Below are positions 44,046-53,379 of a stretch of 64,000 bases of DNA, in pieces. Numbering within the stretch: the first letter of the stretch is position 1; every line of letters starts with the position of its first letter. Position numbers and translations under genes: made by a program. Source of the stretch: Pikeienuella piscinae (GTDB lineage Bacteria > Pseudomonadota > Alphaproteobacteria > Rhodobacterales > Rhodobacteraceae); the NCBI RefSeq assembly GCF_011044155.1, contig NZ_CP049056.1:1612001-1676000 (forward strand). Reading direction: 5' to 3'. The notes under the pieces were generated by a model. That model was given only the letters and a program-made list of their open reading frames with translations. It ran no database searches and was not told the origin of the DNA.

Positions 44046-44624
44046 TCACGATTCCGGATTCATCTGGATGTCGATGCGGATCGGAACCTTGGCGCCAATC
44101 GCCGGCACGCCGTAGGAGACGCCGTAATCGGTGCGGTCCAGTTCGCCTTCGACATAAAAACCGGCGATCGTGTCCTCTGCGTTGAAGGGCGACGGGCCGA
44201 TACGGACGAGATGCGCGGTGAACACCTCCTCTTGCGTCACGCCCTTCATCGACATCTCGCCGGTGATCTCCGCCGTCCGGTCGTCGACAAGACGCACCTT
44301 CGTGGAGCGGAAGACGATCTCGGGGAAGTTCTTGACGTCTAGGAACTCCTTGCTCTTCACATGATTGTCACGCGATTTTGAATTGGTGTCGACGCTATCG
44401 GACTTGAGCGTGAAGGTGACCGAGGCGGCCTCGATATTCTCGGGGTCGAAATCGATCTCGGCGTCGAAATCACGGAACTGGCCCTGCGTTGTGGAAAAGC
44501 CGATATTGTCCACCGTGAACGTGACATGGACATGATCCTTGTCGAGCTTCCACGGTTCCGCCGCGAGCGGCGCCGCCGTCAGCAGAGTCGCCGCGCCCAC
44601 CACGCTGAGTATCGTTCTCATCAT
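44046..44624 (-). CDS. YceI family protein (paralogue 3)
   Basis: A 192-residue periplasmic YceI protein, first gene of the YceI-cytochrome b561 run. The signal peptide (TILSVVGAATLLTAAPLAA) is followed by WKLDKDHVHVTFTVDNIGFS. AEIDFDPENIEAASVTFTLK and VKSKEFLDVKNFPEIVFRST match the family. It shares long identical stretches with paralogue 2, such as RIGPSPFN and VPIRID. Two tandem ATGs (44624, 44621) follow a GGAG. The 119-base gap to paralogue 2 shows no clear terminator. Confidence 0.94.
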   Translation of the reverse strand: MMRTILSVVGAATLLTAAPLAAEPWKLDKDHVHVTFTVDNIGFSTTQGQFRDFDAEIDFDPENIEAASVTFTLKSDSVDTNSKSRDNHVKSKEFLDVKNFPEIVFRSTKVRLVDDRTAEITGEMSMKGVTQEEVFTAHLVRIGPSPFNAEDTIAGFYVEGELDRTDYGVSYGVPAIGAKVPIRIDIQMNPES

Positions 44625-44728
44625 CGGCCATCTCCAAAATCGAAAGAGACATCCCGCACGATTCAACCGGCCCGCGCAACCCCCTGGAGCGGGTCGCGCT
44701 GGCGGAGGCCGTTCGCCGAGAAACGCCG

Positions 44729-45604
44729 TCAGCGGGTGGGAACCGGGTGCTCGCCCCTGTAATCGTAGAAGCCGCGGCTCGTCTTGCGGCCCAGCCACCC
44801 GGCCTCGACATATTTGGTCAGCAGCGGACAGGGCCGATATTTCGTATCCGCCAACCCCTCATGCAGCACGTTCATGATCGCGAGGCAGATGTCGAGTCCG
44901 ATGAAATCCGCAAGCGCCAGCGGCCCCATCGGGTGATTGGCGCCGAGCTTGAGCGAGGTGTCGATGCTCTCCACCGTGCCGACGCCCTCATAAAGCGTGT
45001 AGATCGCCTCGTTGATCATCGGCATCAGGATGCGATTGACGATGAACGCGGGGAAATCCTCCGCCGTCGCGTAGGTCTTGCCGAGCGTATCAACGACGCC
45101 TTTCAGCGTTTCGAAAGTCTGCTCGTCGGTGGCGATGCCTCGGATAAGTTCGACCAGTTGCATCAGCGGGACCGGATTCATGAAATGAAAGCCCATGAAC
45201 CGCTCGGGCCGGTCCGTGCCGGAGGCGAGCCGGGTGATCGAGATCGAGGACGTGTTGGTGGTGAGGATCGTCTCCGGCTTCAGGTCCGGCAGCAGCGTCT
45301 TGAAGATCTCGCGCTTCACGGCCTCGTTCTCGGTCGCGGCCTCGATCACCAGGTCGGTGCGGGCGATGTCGCCAAGCGCCTCGACAGGCGTGATACGCGC
45401 CAGCGCCGCCTCCCGGTCGGCCTCCTCGATCAGGCCCTTGCCGACCTGGCGGCCGAGATTCTCACCAATGAAAGTGACCGCATTCCGTGCGACCTCAGGG
45501 TCGATATCGTTGAGTAGAACCTCATATCCGGCGAGGGCGAATACATGGGCGATGCCATTGCCCATCTGCCCGGCCCCGATCACGCCGACCGTCTTGATCG
45601 TCAT
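44729..45604 (-). CDS. 3-hydroxybutyryl-CoA dehydrogenase
   Basis: A 291-residue NAD(P)-dependent 3-hydroxyacyl-CoA dehydrogenase of butanoate or fatty-acid metabolism. The Rossmann start [20 protein letters not shown], the catalytic His in [16 protein letters not shown] and the [19 protein letters not shown] block are all present. The C-terminal [20 protein letters not shown] and SRGFYDY close the family pattern. It lies near etfBA, a frequent association because acyl-CoA dehydrogenases upstream in the pathway use ETF. It is preceded by the DUF1330 gene on the same strand (106 bases). Confidence 0.96.
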   Translation of the reverse strand: MTIKTVGVIGAGQMGNGIAHVFALAGYEVLLNDIDPEVARNAVTFIGENLGRQVGKGLIEEADREAALARITPVEALGDIARTDLVIEAATENEAVKREIFKTLLPDLKPETILTTNTSSISITRLASGTDRPERFMGFHFMNPVPLMQLVELIRGIATDEQTFETLKGVVDTLGKTYATAEDFPAFIVNRILMPMINEAIYTLYEGVGTVESIDTSLKLGANHPMGPLALADFIGLDICLAIMNVLHEGLADTKYRPCPLLTKYVEAGWLGRKTSRGFYDYRGEHPVPTR

Positions 45605-45710
45605 CCATATCCCCTGCGCGGGCCGCAGCGCCCGCCTGTGCTTATATTGCGCTGCGACAAACTAGGCGCGACGGCCGACCGGGGCAAGGGGCGCTGCGCG
45701 CCCCGCGCGT

Positions 45711-46121
45711 TCATCCGAAGCCGCCGCCGCCCGCGAGATCGCCCATGCGGATCAGCCTGCTGTCCTCAACCGCCGCCTGCCGATGGATCACCGCTTTCTG
45801 ATAGTCCGGGTCGGTGACCATGGCGAGGAAGGCGCCGGCGGTCGGATACCGGGCGATGAAGGCGATATGCCAGGTCTCCGTCTCCGGCCCGATCAGCATG
45901 CATTCCGGCGCGCCGCGCCAGATGATCTCGCCGCCGACCTTCGCCAGGACCGGCTTGCTCTCGCGGCCATAGGCGGCGTAGGCCACGGCGCCCGTCGCGG
46001 CGCGCCCGTCCGCATAGCGCGCTTTCTCGCGCAGTTTCACCAGGTTGAGCATGTTCACCGGGCGGTTGCGCGGCAGCACCTTGAAGGCTTCGAACTGCGG
46101 TCGTGTCGGGTCGATATTCAT
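45711..46121 (-). CDS. DUF1330 family protein
   Basis: A 136-residue protein with the DUF1330-type alpha-beta barrel: NRPVNMLNLVKLREKARYAD, YGRESKPVLAKVGGEIIWRG and WHIAFIARYPTAGAFLAMVT with PDYQKAVIHRQAAVEDSRLI following. No activity is established for the family. It is divergent from the truncated haemoglobin gene (145 bases) and upstream of the 3-hydroxybutyryl-CoA dehydrogenase gene. It is distant in sequence from the shorter DUF1330 protein at 15.6 kb. Confidence 0.88.
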   Translation of the reverse strand: MNIDPTRPQFEAFKVLPRNRPVNMLNLVKLREKARYADGRAATGAVAYAAYGRESKPVLAKVGGEIIWRGAPECMLIGPETETWHIAFIARYPTAGAFLAMVTDPDYQKAVIHRQAAVEDSRLIRMGDLAGGGGFG

Positions 46122-46266
46122 CGGGCTTATCCTCTTCTTCGCGCCAGTCTAACGGCGCGCGCCCCCGAGCGTAAGGCGCGGTCAGGCGTCCCTGCGACGA
46201 AAACACCGCTTTCAATCGGCGCCTCGGCGCTCCGATAGTCGGGGGCAAGGTTTCAATGGGGACCAC

Positions 46267-46692
46267 ATGAGCGCGCCAAAACCCTCGAAAGCCGGTATCA
46301 CGCGGGAAGATATCCGCCGCCTGATCGAACCGTTCTACAAGCGCGTCCGGGCCGATGCGCGTCTCGGCCCGATCTTCGAGGGCGAGATCGGCGTAACCGA
46401 TGAGGAATGGGCGGCGCATCTGGACAAGATCGAGGCGTTCTGGGCCAACGTGATGCTCCATGAACGAAGCTACCAGGGTAACCCGATGCAGGCGCATCTG
46501 GCGGTGCCGGAGATACAGGGCGAGGATTTCGCCATCTGGCTCGATCATTTCGAAAAGACGGCGAGGCGGGTTCTGCCCGAAGAGAAGGCCGACGCCTTCG
46601 CGTTTCTGTCGCGGCGAATCGGCGCCAGCCTCAGGATGGGTATCGAACAGGCCCGCGGCGGCGTTCCGCGTCTGCGCGCCTGGGCCAGATGA
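46267..46692 (+). CDS. group III truncated haemoglobin
   Basis: A 141-residue globin of the truncated HbP (group III) class. The family start DIRRLIEPFYKRVRADARLG with PIFEG, the HLDKIEAFWANVMLHERSYQ helix and the GNPMQAHLAV segment carrying the proximal His are conserved. FAIWLDHFEKTARRVL is the H-helix region. Such proteins bind O2 or NO and have been linked to NO or peroxide defence and microaerobic life. It is the only plus-strand gene in this 17 kb stretch and converges on etfA across a hairpin. Confidence 0.92.
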   Translation: MSAPKPSKAGITREDIRRLIEPFYKRVRADARLGPIFEGEIGVTDEEWAAHLDKIEAFWANVMLHERSYQGNPMQAHLAVPEIQGEDFAIWLDHFEKTARRVLPEEKADAFAFLSRRIGASLRMGIEQARGGVPRLRAWAR

Positions 46693-46698
46693 GATGAA

Positions 46699-46725
46699 GA
46701 AGGCCGCCCCCGGAAGGGCGGCTTC
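46699..46725. terminator. hairpin between truncated haemoglobin gene and etfA
   Basis: GCCGCCC (46703-46709) pairs with GGGCGGC (46716-46722), extended by A-T pairs around one bulged G. On the minus strand it is followed by TTCTTCATCTC, so it most likely ends the etfB-etfA transcript and may serve both convergent genes. Confidence 0.45.
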
Positions 46726-46737
46726 CAATGCCCCGTC

Positions 46738-47667
46738 TCAGTCGAGCGCCGCCTCAAGTTCCGGCACCGCCTTGAAGAGATCGGCGACAAGCCCGTAATC
46801 GGCGACCTGGAAGATCGGCGCCTCCTCGTCCTTGTTGATCGCCACGATCACCTTCGAATCCTTCATCCCCGCGAGATGCTGGATCGCGCCGGAGATGCCG
46901 ACCGCGATGTAAAGCTCTGGCGCGACGACCTTGCCGGTCTGCCCGACCTGCCAGTCATTCGGCGCATAGCCCGAATCGACCGCGGCGCGCGAGGCGCCGA
47001 CGGCGGCGCCGAGCTTGTCCGCGACCTTCTCGATGATCGCGAAATTCTCTTTCGAGCCGATGCCGCGCCCGCCGGAGATGATGACCTTCGCCGAGGTCAG
47101 TTCCGGCCGGTCGGATGACGCGACGGTGTCCTCGACCCATTCGGACAGGCACGGATTCTCGGCGGCGGAGACCGTCTCGACCGAAGCCGAGCCACCGGTT
47201 CCGGCCGCATCGAAAGCCGAGGTGCGGATCGAGACGACCTTCTTGGCGTCGCCCGATTTCACCGTCTGGACCGCGTTTCCGGCGTAGATCGGCCGCTCGA
47301 ACGTCTCGTTATCGACGATTGCGGAGACATCGGAAATCACCATCACATCGAGGAGCGCGGCGACGCGCGGCAGGATGTTCTTGGCGTCGGTCGTCGCCGG
47401 GGCGCAGATATGCTCGTAATCATCGGCGAGAGAGACGATCAGCGCCGCTGTCGACTCCGCGAGACGATGGCCGAGCGAGTCGTCCTCCGCCACCAGCACT
47501 TTCGCGACGCCATCGATCGTCGCCGCCGTTTCGCCCGCCTTCGCGGCGCTGGCGCCGGCGCAAAGCAGCGTGACGTCGCCGAGCGATTTCACCGCGGTCA
47601 CCGCTTTCGCGGTGGCGTCGACGCCCAGTTCTCCGCCGGTCACTTCCGCGAGAAGAAGAACAGCCAT
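46738..47667 (-). CDS. etfA: electron transfer flavoprotein alpha subunit
   Basis: A 309-residue ETF alpha subunit carrying FAD, moving electrons from acyl-CoA dehydrogenases to ETF-quinone oxidoreductase. The C-terminal FAD domain has [40 protein letters not shown], and the defining [20 protein letters not shown] with [16 protein letters not shown] place the start at the ATG 47667, which overlaps the etfB stop by one base (TGATG). An in-frame TTG just before it is less likely. A hairpin follows the stop. Confidence 0.97.
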   Translation of the reverse strand: MAVLLLAEVTGGELGVDATAKAVTAVKSLGDVTLLCAGASAAKAGETAATIDGVAKVLVAEDDSLGHRLAESTAALIVSLADDYEHICAPATTDAKNILPRVAALLDVMVISDVSAIVDNETFERPIYAGNAVQTVKSGDAKKVVSIRTSAFDAAGTGGSASVETVSAAENPCLSEWVEDTVASSDRPELTSAKVIISGGRGIGSKENFAIIEKVADKLGAAVGASRAAVDSGYAPNDWQVGQTGKVVAPELYIAVGISGAIQHLAGMKDSKVIVAINKDEEAPIFQVADYGLVADLFKAVPELEAALD

Positions 47668-48428
47668 CAAATCACCCCCGCTTCATTTTTCAGTTTCGAG
47701 ACAAGTTCGGCGACATCGGCGACCATCACGCCGGCCTTGCGCGCTTCGGGCTCCACCGTCTTCACCACGGTGAGGCGCGGCGAGACGTCAACGCCGTAAT
47801 CCTCCGGCGTCTTCTGGTCCATCGGCTTCTTCTTCGCCTTCATGATGTTCGGCAGCGAAGCGTAGCGCGGCTCGTTCAGCCGCAGGTCTACGGTGACGAT
47901 GGTCGGCATCTTCACCTTGATGGTCTGCAACCCGCCATCGACCTCGCGCGTCACGTTCGCGCTGTCGCCCTCGATCTCCAGCTTGGAGGCGAAGGTCGCT
48001 TGGCTCCAGCCAAGGAGCGCGGCGAGCATCTGCCCGGTCGCGTTCATGTCGTTGTCGATCGCCTGCTTTCCGCAGAGGACGAGGCCGGGTTTCTCCTCAT
48101 CGACCACCGCCTTCAACAGCTTGGCGACAGCGAGCGGCTCAATATCTGTATTCACGTCCTCCGAAGCGACGATCAGAATCGCACGGTCGGCGCCCATGGC
48201 GAGCGCGGTGCGAAGGGTCTCCTGCGCCTGTTTCACGCCGATGGAGACGGCGACGATCTCGTCCGCCTGTCCGGCCTCCTTCAGCCGGATCGCCTGTTCG
48301 ACGGCGATCTCGTCAAAGGGGTTCATCGACATCTTCACATTTGCGAGATCGACGCCCGTGCCATCCGCCTTCACACGGACCTTCACGTTATAGTCGATCA
48401 CGCGTTTGACAGGCACCAGCACTTTCAT
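47667..48428 (-). CDS. etfB: electron transfer flavoprotein beta subunit
   Basis: A 253-residue ETF beta subunit binding AMP. The start [20 protein letters not shown], the [20 protein letters not shown] block and [20 protein letters not shown] are diagnostic. [20 protein letters not shown] contains the ETF beta signature region. It is the first gene of the etfB-etfA pair. The 185-base upstream spacer contains TTAA repeats but no recognised gene. Confidence 0.98.
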   Translation of the reverse strand: MKVLVPVKRVIDYNVKVRVKADGTGVDLANVKMSMNPFDEIAVEQAIRLKEAGQADEIVAVSIGVKQAQETLRTALAMGADRAILIVASEDVNTDIEPLAVAKLLKAVVDEEKPGLVLCGKQAIDNDMNATGQMLAALLGWSQATFASKLEIEGDSANVTREVDGGLQTIKVKMPTIVTVDLRLNEPRYASLPNIMKAKKKPMDQKTPEDYGVDVSPRLTVVKTVEPEARKAGVMVADVAELVSKLKNEAGVI

Positions 48429-48613
48429 TGCGCGTCTCTCCGTTCTTGCTGTTCCCGGGCCGACGCAATGCGACGGACCCGGAGCGATTCACGTCCGGCC
48501 GGTTCTACGCTCGATCGGCGGCCGGGTCATCGCCTGATTGCGACCTCCCGGCCTCCGAATCGCCGCAACGGGGCGCGTACGGCCAAAATGCTGACGTTAA
48601 CGTAAAGGTTAAT

Positions 48614-50935
48614 TCAGCGCTCGTCACCCCCATCAGGCGAATCCGGAACGTCATAATCCAGCGATTTCTCGGCACGGACGGTCTGCTCCGTTTTTTCCGC
48701 CGGCGCGCCGTCATCAACATGCGGCGCGCTGGACGCGATATGCAGGGGCGGCGCGTCGCCCTTCTTGTCCACGCCGAAGAAGATCGTCTGGTGCGGGAAC
48801 GGTATCTCGATCCCGCGCTCGTCGAAGATCCGCTTGACGATCTCGTTATACGCGCGCCCGACGCCCCATTGCGTGCCCGGCGCGCATTTGATCCGCGCGC
48901 GCAGCACCACGGCGCTGTCCGCGAGGGCCTGCAAGCCGAACCATTCCAGCGGGCCGAGGATGTTGGCGCCATGCCCCTCCATCGCCTTCAACTCGTCGAA
49001 GGCGTCGTGCATCGCCGCCTTCGCCTCGGACACGTCCTCGCGATAAGCGATGCCCATGTCGCAGACGAAGTTCCCGTACTCGCGGGTGTAATTGGAGACC
49101 ATCTCCACCGACGAGAACGGGATGATGTGAAAGCAGCCCTCGACATCGCGAAGGCTGACCGAGCGGATCGTGAGCTTCTCGACCACGCCGGTCGTCCCGT
49201 TCAGCGTCACCACGTCGCCGACATTCAGCGCGTTCTCGAACTGGATGAAGACGCCGGTGATGATGTCCTGGACCATCTTCTGCGCGCCAAAACCGATGGC
49301 GAGGCCGAACACCCCGGCCGAAGCGATCAGCGGCGCGATGTTCACCCCGATCTCCGAAAGGATGAACATCATCGTCATGACGATGATTAGGATCGTCACG
49401 GCGTTCTTCAGGAGGGAGAGCAGGGTCTGCTCGCGCGCCGTCGCCGCGACGCCGCGCACCGGGCTCAGCCTGAAATCGACCCATGAGGCGAGCGCGATCC
49501 AGACCGAAAACGCGAGAAGGGCGATGAGCGTGATCGTAATCAGCACCTGCACCACGTCGCCGCCCGCGCCGCTCGCCAGCCATCCGCCCACGTCGAAAGC
49601 CCCAAGCGCGTCGAGGGAGAAGCCGATCACCACAACGACGATCAGCACGCGCACGATGGTCAACGCGCGCGGCACGAACCGGTTAAGCCGCCGCTCCAGC
49701 ATCGGCAGGCGTTTGCTGACCGACTCCGGCAGCGTGACGCCGCGCGCGCTCGACCGGGTGATGACGCCCGAAAGGACAACCCCCGCGATGATCGCCGCCA
49801 GCACCTCGGCCGAGCGGATCATCACCGGCCAGAACACCCCATCGGGCCGCGTCGCCACGATGACGAAAAGTCCGATTAGATAAAGCAGAACCGGAATGAA
49901 CCAGTTCGAGTAGAGAAACCCGATAAACCCGCCGGTCTCGGCGTCCCCCGCAAGCCACCGCGCGACGGGGCGGCGGCCATAGAGCGTCAGCCCCGCGGCG
50001 ATCAGGATCGCGACCAGCGCCAGCAGGATCGAAACGCCCTCTCCCGCCTGCGACGAGATCTGCCGCGACACGATCGGCGTGATGAGAAGCTGGCCGTAAC
50101 CGAGCACCCCGACGATCAGGCCGAACCAGAGCGCCATGATCCGCGCCCCGCGATCCGGGATCGAGACGAGGCGCAGCTCCGCCGCGTTCGGCGAGAGAAT
50201 CGCGCGAATGGCCACCCGGATCAGCCCGACGACCACGAAAGCGTTGAGATAGAGCGCCTGGCGGACGCCGATTCCACCCGGCGCGGCGTCAAAAAGCAGC
50301 GCGGTGAGATACCCCGCGGCCGCGGCGACCAGCACCCCGCAGGCGTCCAGCGCCACCGACGCGGCGACGATGGCGATGGCGCGCGCCATCGAATCGCCGC
50401 GCATCCGCGCGCCCAGCCGCACATAATACCACTTCAGCCAGAACCGCAGCGCCGCGAAGACCACCATGGTGACGACGATCACCAGCGCGAGATCCCGGAG
50501 CGCCTCGACGATGCCGTCGATCGCTTCCGGCGAGAGGTTGGAGATCGCGGCCGGCGCAGCGAGGGTCTGATCGCGGAGCGCGACGACCGTCTCGACGGCG
50601 CCGTCGACCACCGATTTGCTGACCTCGGCGACGCGGGCTCCGAGGGCGCGCGAAGCCTCCTCCTCTTCGGTCTCCGCCTCGCCGGTCCCATCGCCGCCGG
50701 CGCGTTCGAGCTGCGCGATCAGCGCCGCGCGCTTTTCGTCATCCTTCAGAAGATCGGCGAGAAGCTTCGCCTCGTCAGGCGGCAATTCGCTCGACGCCTC
50801 CTCCTCGGCCGGCGCCGTCGGCGCGAATTGCGCGCTGGCGGAAAGCGGCGAGAGAACCGGCGCCGCCACCATCGCGAGCGCCATGATGAGCGCCGCGAAG
50901 CGAACGAAACGTTGCGGGAAGGTTTCAGAGGTCAA
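48614..50935 (-). CDS. large MscS-family mechanosensitive ion channel
   Basis: A 773-residue inner-membrane channel. A signal-like segment (FAALIMALAMVAAPVLSPLS) leads to an acidic extracytoplasmic domain with a predicted coiled region. About ten hydrophobic helices follow, and then the MscS pore and beta domain: SAGVFGLAIGFGAQKMVQDI, FIQFENALNVGDVVTLNGTT and GVVEKLTIRSVSLRDVEG. It protects cells from hypo-osmotic shock by releasing solutes. I choose the TTG at 50935, which has AAGGA 6 bases upstream; a TTG at 50968 lacks a ribosome binding site. It resembles YbiO/MscM-type large members. Confidence 0.9.
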   Translation of the reverse strand: MTSETFPQRFVRFAALIMALAMVAAPVLSPLSASAQFAPTAPAEEEASSELPPDEAKLLADLLKDDEKRAALIAQLERAGGDGTGEAETEEEEASRALGARVAEVSKSVVDGAVETVVALRDQTLAAPAAISNLSPEAIDGIVEALRDLALVIVVTMVVFAALRFWLKWYYVRLGARMRGDSMARAIAIVAASVALDACGVLVAAAAGYLTALLFDAAPGGIGVRQALYLNAFVVVGLIRVAIRAILSPNAAELRLVSIPDRGARIMALWFGLIVGVLGYGQLLITPIVSRQISSQAGEGVSILLALVAILIAAGLTLYGRRPVARWLAGDAETGGFIGFLYSNWFIPVLLYLIGLFVIVATRPDGVFWPVMIRSAEVLAAIIAGVVLSGVITRSSARGVTLPESVSKRLPMLERRLNRFVPRALTIVRVLIVVVVIGFSLDALGAFDVGGWLASGAGGDVVQVLITITLIALLAFSVWIALASWVDFRLSPVRGVAATAREQTLLSLLKNAVTILIIVMTMMFILSEIGVNIAPLIASAGVFGLAIGFGAQKMVQDIITGVFIQFENALNVGDVVTLNGTTGVVEKLTIRSVSLRDVEGCFHIIPFSSVEMVSNYTREYGNFVCDMGIAYREDVSEAKAAMHDAFDELKAMEGHGANILGPLEWFGLQALADSAVVLRARIKCAPGTQWGVGRAYNEIVKRIFDERGIEIPFPHQTIFFGVDKKGDAPPLHIASSAPHVDDGAPAEKTEQTVRAEKSLDYDVPDSPDGGDER

Positions 50936-51008
50936 AGGCGATCCTTCTTTTCCGAACTGGCCGCGCAACCTATCGGAGACCCGGCGCGGTTTCCAGTTTC
51001 GGCCCCGC

Positions 51009-51950
51009 TCATCCCGCCTCGGCGCCTTTCAGCGCCGCAGCGAGGCGCGGCCAGAAAATCTCGACGAAGACCGATCCGGTCACGACCAGGATCGCGAGCA
51101 TCTGCAGAAGCGTCGGCTCTTCGGCCAGGATCAGGACAGCGAGCACCGCCGCAATCACCGGCTTCAGGAAAAAGAGATAGGAGGCGCGGGTGATGTCCGG
51201 CGCCGCCGCCAGCCCGCCGAACCACAGCACCTGCGTGATGGTGGTGTTGAGGATCGCCAGCGCCAGAAGCGACCACATCGCCAGCGGCGGCATCGCGGTC
51301 AGCTGAAGAGGGTCGACCCATGTCCCCCAGCCGAGCCCGACGATGACGAAAAGCCCCGCCGCCCCGATCAGAAGCGCGAGCGTGGTGATGCGAATCCCGC
51401 CATGGCGCGCCATATAGGGCTTCGCCAGCACCGCGTATCCTGAGCCGAGCGCGGCGCAGCAGATCGCGAGCATCACGCCGTAGATCGTCCTGCCGTCGCC
51501 CGCCAGCGCGCCGAGATAACCGTCGGTCAGAAGAAAGGCGACGCCGGCCACCGCCATCGCGCCGGTGATCATCTTGACGGTGGAGATCCGCTCGCCGCTG
51601 ACCACGCGGTTTATCAGGCCGATGAAGATCGGCATCGTCGTCACCACGGTCGCGACCTGGATCACGGTGGCGAAATCCAGCGCCCAGTGAAAGGCGAGAT
51701 AGGCGCCCGAGACACCGACCAGCGCCAGCGGAACGAAGCCGCGCCATTCCGCCTTCAGCGGCGACCAGAGATCGCGGGTCTCCGGCAGCGCGAGCGCGAA
51801 CAGGAGGAGCCCGAACGCCCCGATCATGTAGCGCCAGACCGAGACCTCCGGTCCCGAGACACCCGAAAGCACCGCGAAGAACTCCGACGACGCGTGGCCG
51901 CATACGCCGATAAAGACCGCGAGATAGGCCCACCGCGCCGATATGTTCAC
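51009..51950 (-). CDS. DMT/EamA family transporter
   Basis: A 313-residue membrane protein with ten hydrophobic helices in two EamA halves. The first half contains VSGAYLAFHWALDFATVIQV and ATVVTTMPIFIGLINRVV; the second contains IDILNTTITQVLWFGGLAAA-like sequence and ASYLFFLKPVIAAVLAVLIL. Such proteins usually export amino acids or other small metabolites. The GTG at 51950 overlaps the stop of the hydrolase gene (GTGA) and is followed at once by a hydrophobic helix. It is upstream of the MscS gene by 73 bases. Confidence 0.92.
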   Translation of the reverse strand: MNISARWAYLAVFIGVCGHASSEFFAVLSGVSGPEVSVWRYMIGAFGLLLFALALPETRDLWSPLKAEWRGFVPLALVGVSGAYLAFHWALDFATVIQVATVVTTMPIFIGLINRVVSGERISTVKMITGAMAVAGVAFLLTDGYLGALAGDGRTIYGVMLAICCAALGSGYAVLAKPYMARHGGIRITTLALLIGAAGLFVIVGLGWGTWVDPLQLTAMPPLAMWSLLALAILNTTITQVLWFGGLAAAPDITRASYLFFLKPVIAAVLAVLILAEEPTLLQMLAILVVTGSVFVEIFWPRLAAALKGAEAG

Positions 51951-52759
51951 GCTTCGATTTCCCGGGCGAACCGGATCAGGCTTTCCCCCAGCCGCTCCGG
52001 CCGCTCCAGCGGGACGAGATGGCCGCAATCGTCCCAGTCCTCCCGCCGCGCGTCGGGCAGAAGGGCGAAAAGCTCGTCGATCACCTCCGGGTCGCGGAAC
52101 ACCCGGTCATGCTCCCCCGTGATCGAGAGGACGGGCAGGTCGAGGCTCGCCCAGTCGAAATCCCAGTCGGCGGCGGGCGAGTTGCGCATGAGGTTCATGT
52201 GCCCGTGCGCCGGGTCGATCGGCTGATAGCCGCCCTTGAGGAAACTCGGCCGCGCGGCGGCGGCGAATTCCGGGTTCACGATCAGCGGAAAGGTCGCGTC
52301 CATGAACATCTGCACGCCGCCCTCCGCAACGACTGTCGGCAGCGCGTCGTTGATCCAGGCGATGCGCGGGCCGATCCGTCGCAGCGTGTTGAGAAACACC
52401 AGCCCGGCGGCGTCCAGCCCTTTCGCCCGCGCCTGCGCCGCGAAAAGCCCGCCGATGGAAAGCCCGACAAGGATCGGCGTCGAAGGCTTCAACGCCCCGT
52501 AAAGCGTCAGGATATCCTCGACAATCACCTCGTTGGTCAGTTCCAGCGACGGCGCGAACGCGCTTCCGGTCTGACCGCGAAAATTGTAGCTGAGCGTGCC
52601 GAAGCCGGCATCCCTGAGCGCCGGGGCGACCGCGGCCTCCCAGTGATCGGTCGAGCCGGTGAGCGCGTTGACGAAAAAGAAGGTCGGCGCGCCCTCTCTC
52701 GCCGGCGGTTCGTAAAGATGAAACAGGCTGTTCTCGGCGTCGATCTGGTAAACGGTCAT
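51947..52759 (-). CDS. alpha/beta hydrolase
   Basis: A 270-residue hydrolase with FFFVNALTGSTDHWEAAV at the oxyanion region, the nucleophile elbow LVGLSIGGLFAAQA (Ser), an acid in ITGEHDRVF and the terminal His in DDCGHLVPLERPERL. The layout resembles small esterases, lactonases and acyl-transfer enzymes. The substrate is unknown. The stop overlaps the start of the EamA transporter gene, so the two may act on the same compound. It lies 44 bases downstream of the cobalamin adenosyltransferase gene. Confidence 0.9.
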   Translation of the reverse strand: MTVYQIDAENSLFHLYEPPAREGAPTFFFVNALTGSTDHWEAAVAPALRDAGFGTLSYNFRGQTGSAFAPSLELTNEVIVEDILTLYGALKPSTPILVGLSIGGLFAAQARAKGLDAAGLVFLNTLRRIGPRIAWINDALPTVVAEGGVQMFMDATFPLIVNPEFAAAARPSFLKGGYQPIDPAHGHMNLMRNSPAADWDFDWASLDLPVLSITGEHDRVFRDPEVIDELFALLPDARREDWDDCGHLVPLERPERLGESLIRFAREIEA

Positions 52760-52803
52760 GTGTCGGCGTTCCTCGAAAATGGGGCGCGAATGGCGACCGG
52801 CCC

Positions 52804-53376
52804 TCAGCGGTTCGCGCCGGGAACCCAGAGCACGTCGTCGGCGCCGTTACCGTTGGCGACCCGGCCGGCGACGAAAAACCAGTCGGAAAGACGGTTCAGG
52901 TATTTCAACGCCGCCGGATTCACTTCCTCCAGCGTCGCCAGTTCGGTCGCGCCGCGCTCCGCCCTCCGGCAGGTCGTGCGGCAAAGATGGAGATACGCGG
53001 CCAACGCCGTCCCCCCCGGCAGAATGAAGCTTCGCAGCGGCGCCAGCGCGCGGTTCATCTCGTCGATTTCCGCCTCCAGCCGGGCGACCTGCGCGGCGTT
53101 CATCCGAAGGCGCGGATATTCCGCGTCGGCGTCGGACGCCATGTCGGGCACGCAAAGATCGGCCCCGAGATCGAAGAGATCGTTCTGGATGCGCGCCAGA
53201 GCCGCATCCATCTCGCCTTCGGCATGCAGCCGCGCCAGCCCGATCGCAGCATTGGTCTCGTCCGACGCGCCATAGGCGGCGACGCGCGGCGCGTGTTTTG
53301 GAACCCTCGCGCCGTCGCCCAGCGCCGTGTCACCGCCGTCGCCGGTGCGGGTGTAGATCTTGTTGAGGACGACCAC
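52804..53376 (-). CDS. cob(I)yrinic acid a,c-diamide adenosyltransferase (PduO type)
   Basis: A 190-residue ATP:corrinoid adenosyltransferase that forms adenosylcobalamin. The ATP-binding N-terminus KIYTRTGDGGDTALGDGARV, the helix YGASDETNAAIGLARLH, the IQNDLFDLGADLCVP block and the C-terminal YLNRLSDWFFVAGR signature are intact. The start codon is GTG, 3 bases after the HIG1-like stop. In related genomes this gene is often near etf genes. Adenosylcobalamin would serve methylmalonyl-CoA or ethylmalonyl-CoA mutase, neither of which is in this window. Confidence 0.95.
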   Translation of the reverse strand: MVVLNKIYTRTGDGGDTALGDGARVPKHAPRVAAYGASDETNAAIGLARLHAEGEMDAALARIQNDLFDLGADLCVPDMASDADAEYPRLRMNAAQVARLEAEIDEMNRALAPLRSFILPGGTALAAYLHLCRTTCRRAERGATELATLEEVNPAALKYLNRLSDWFFVAGRVANGNGADDVLWVPGANR

Positions 53377-53379
53377 GCC

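Noticed and set aside
42463-44115. A 550-codon plus-strand open frame
   Set aside because: It runs antisense across cytochrome b561 and YceI genes, which are clear families with signal peptides and ribosome binding sites.
48597-48612. TTAA-N8-TTAA, considered as a CtrA box near etfB
   Set aside because: The spacing is eight bases instead of the seven needed for CtrA. It lies just beyond the 3' end of the MscS gene, and nothing else supports CtrA control there.
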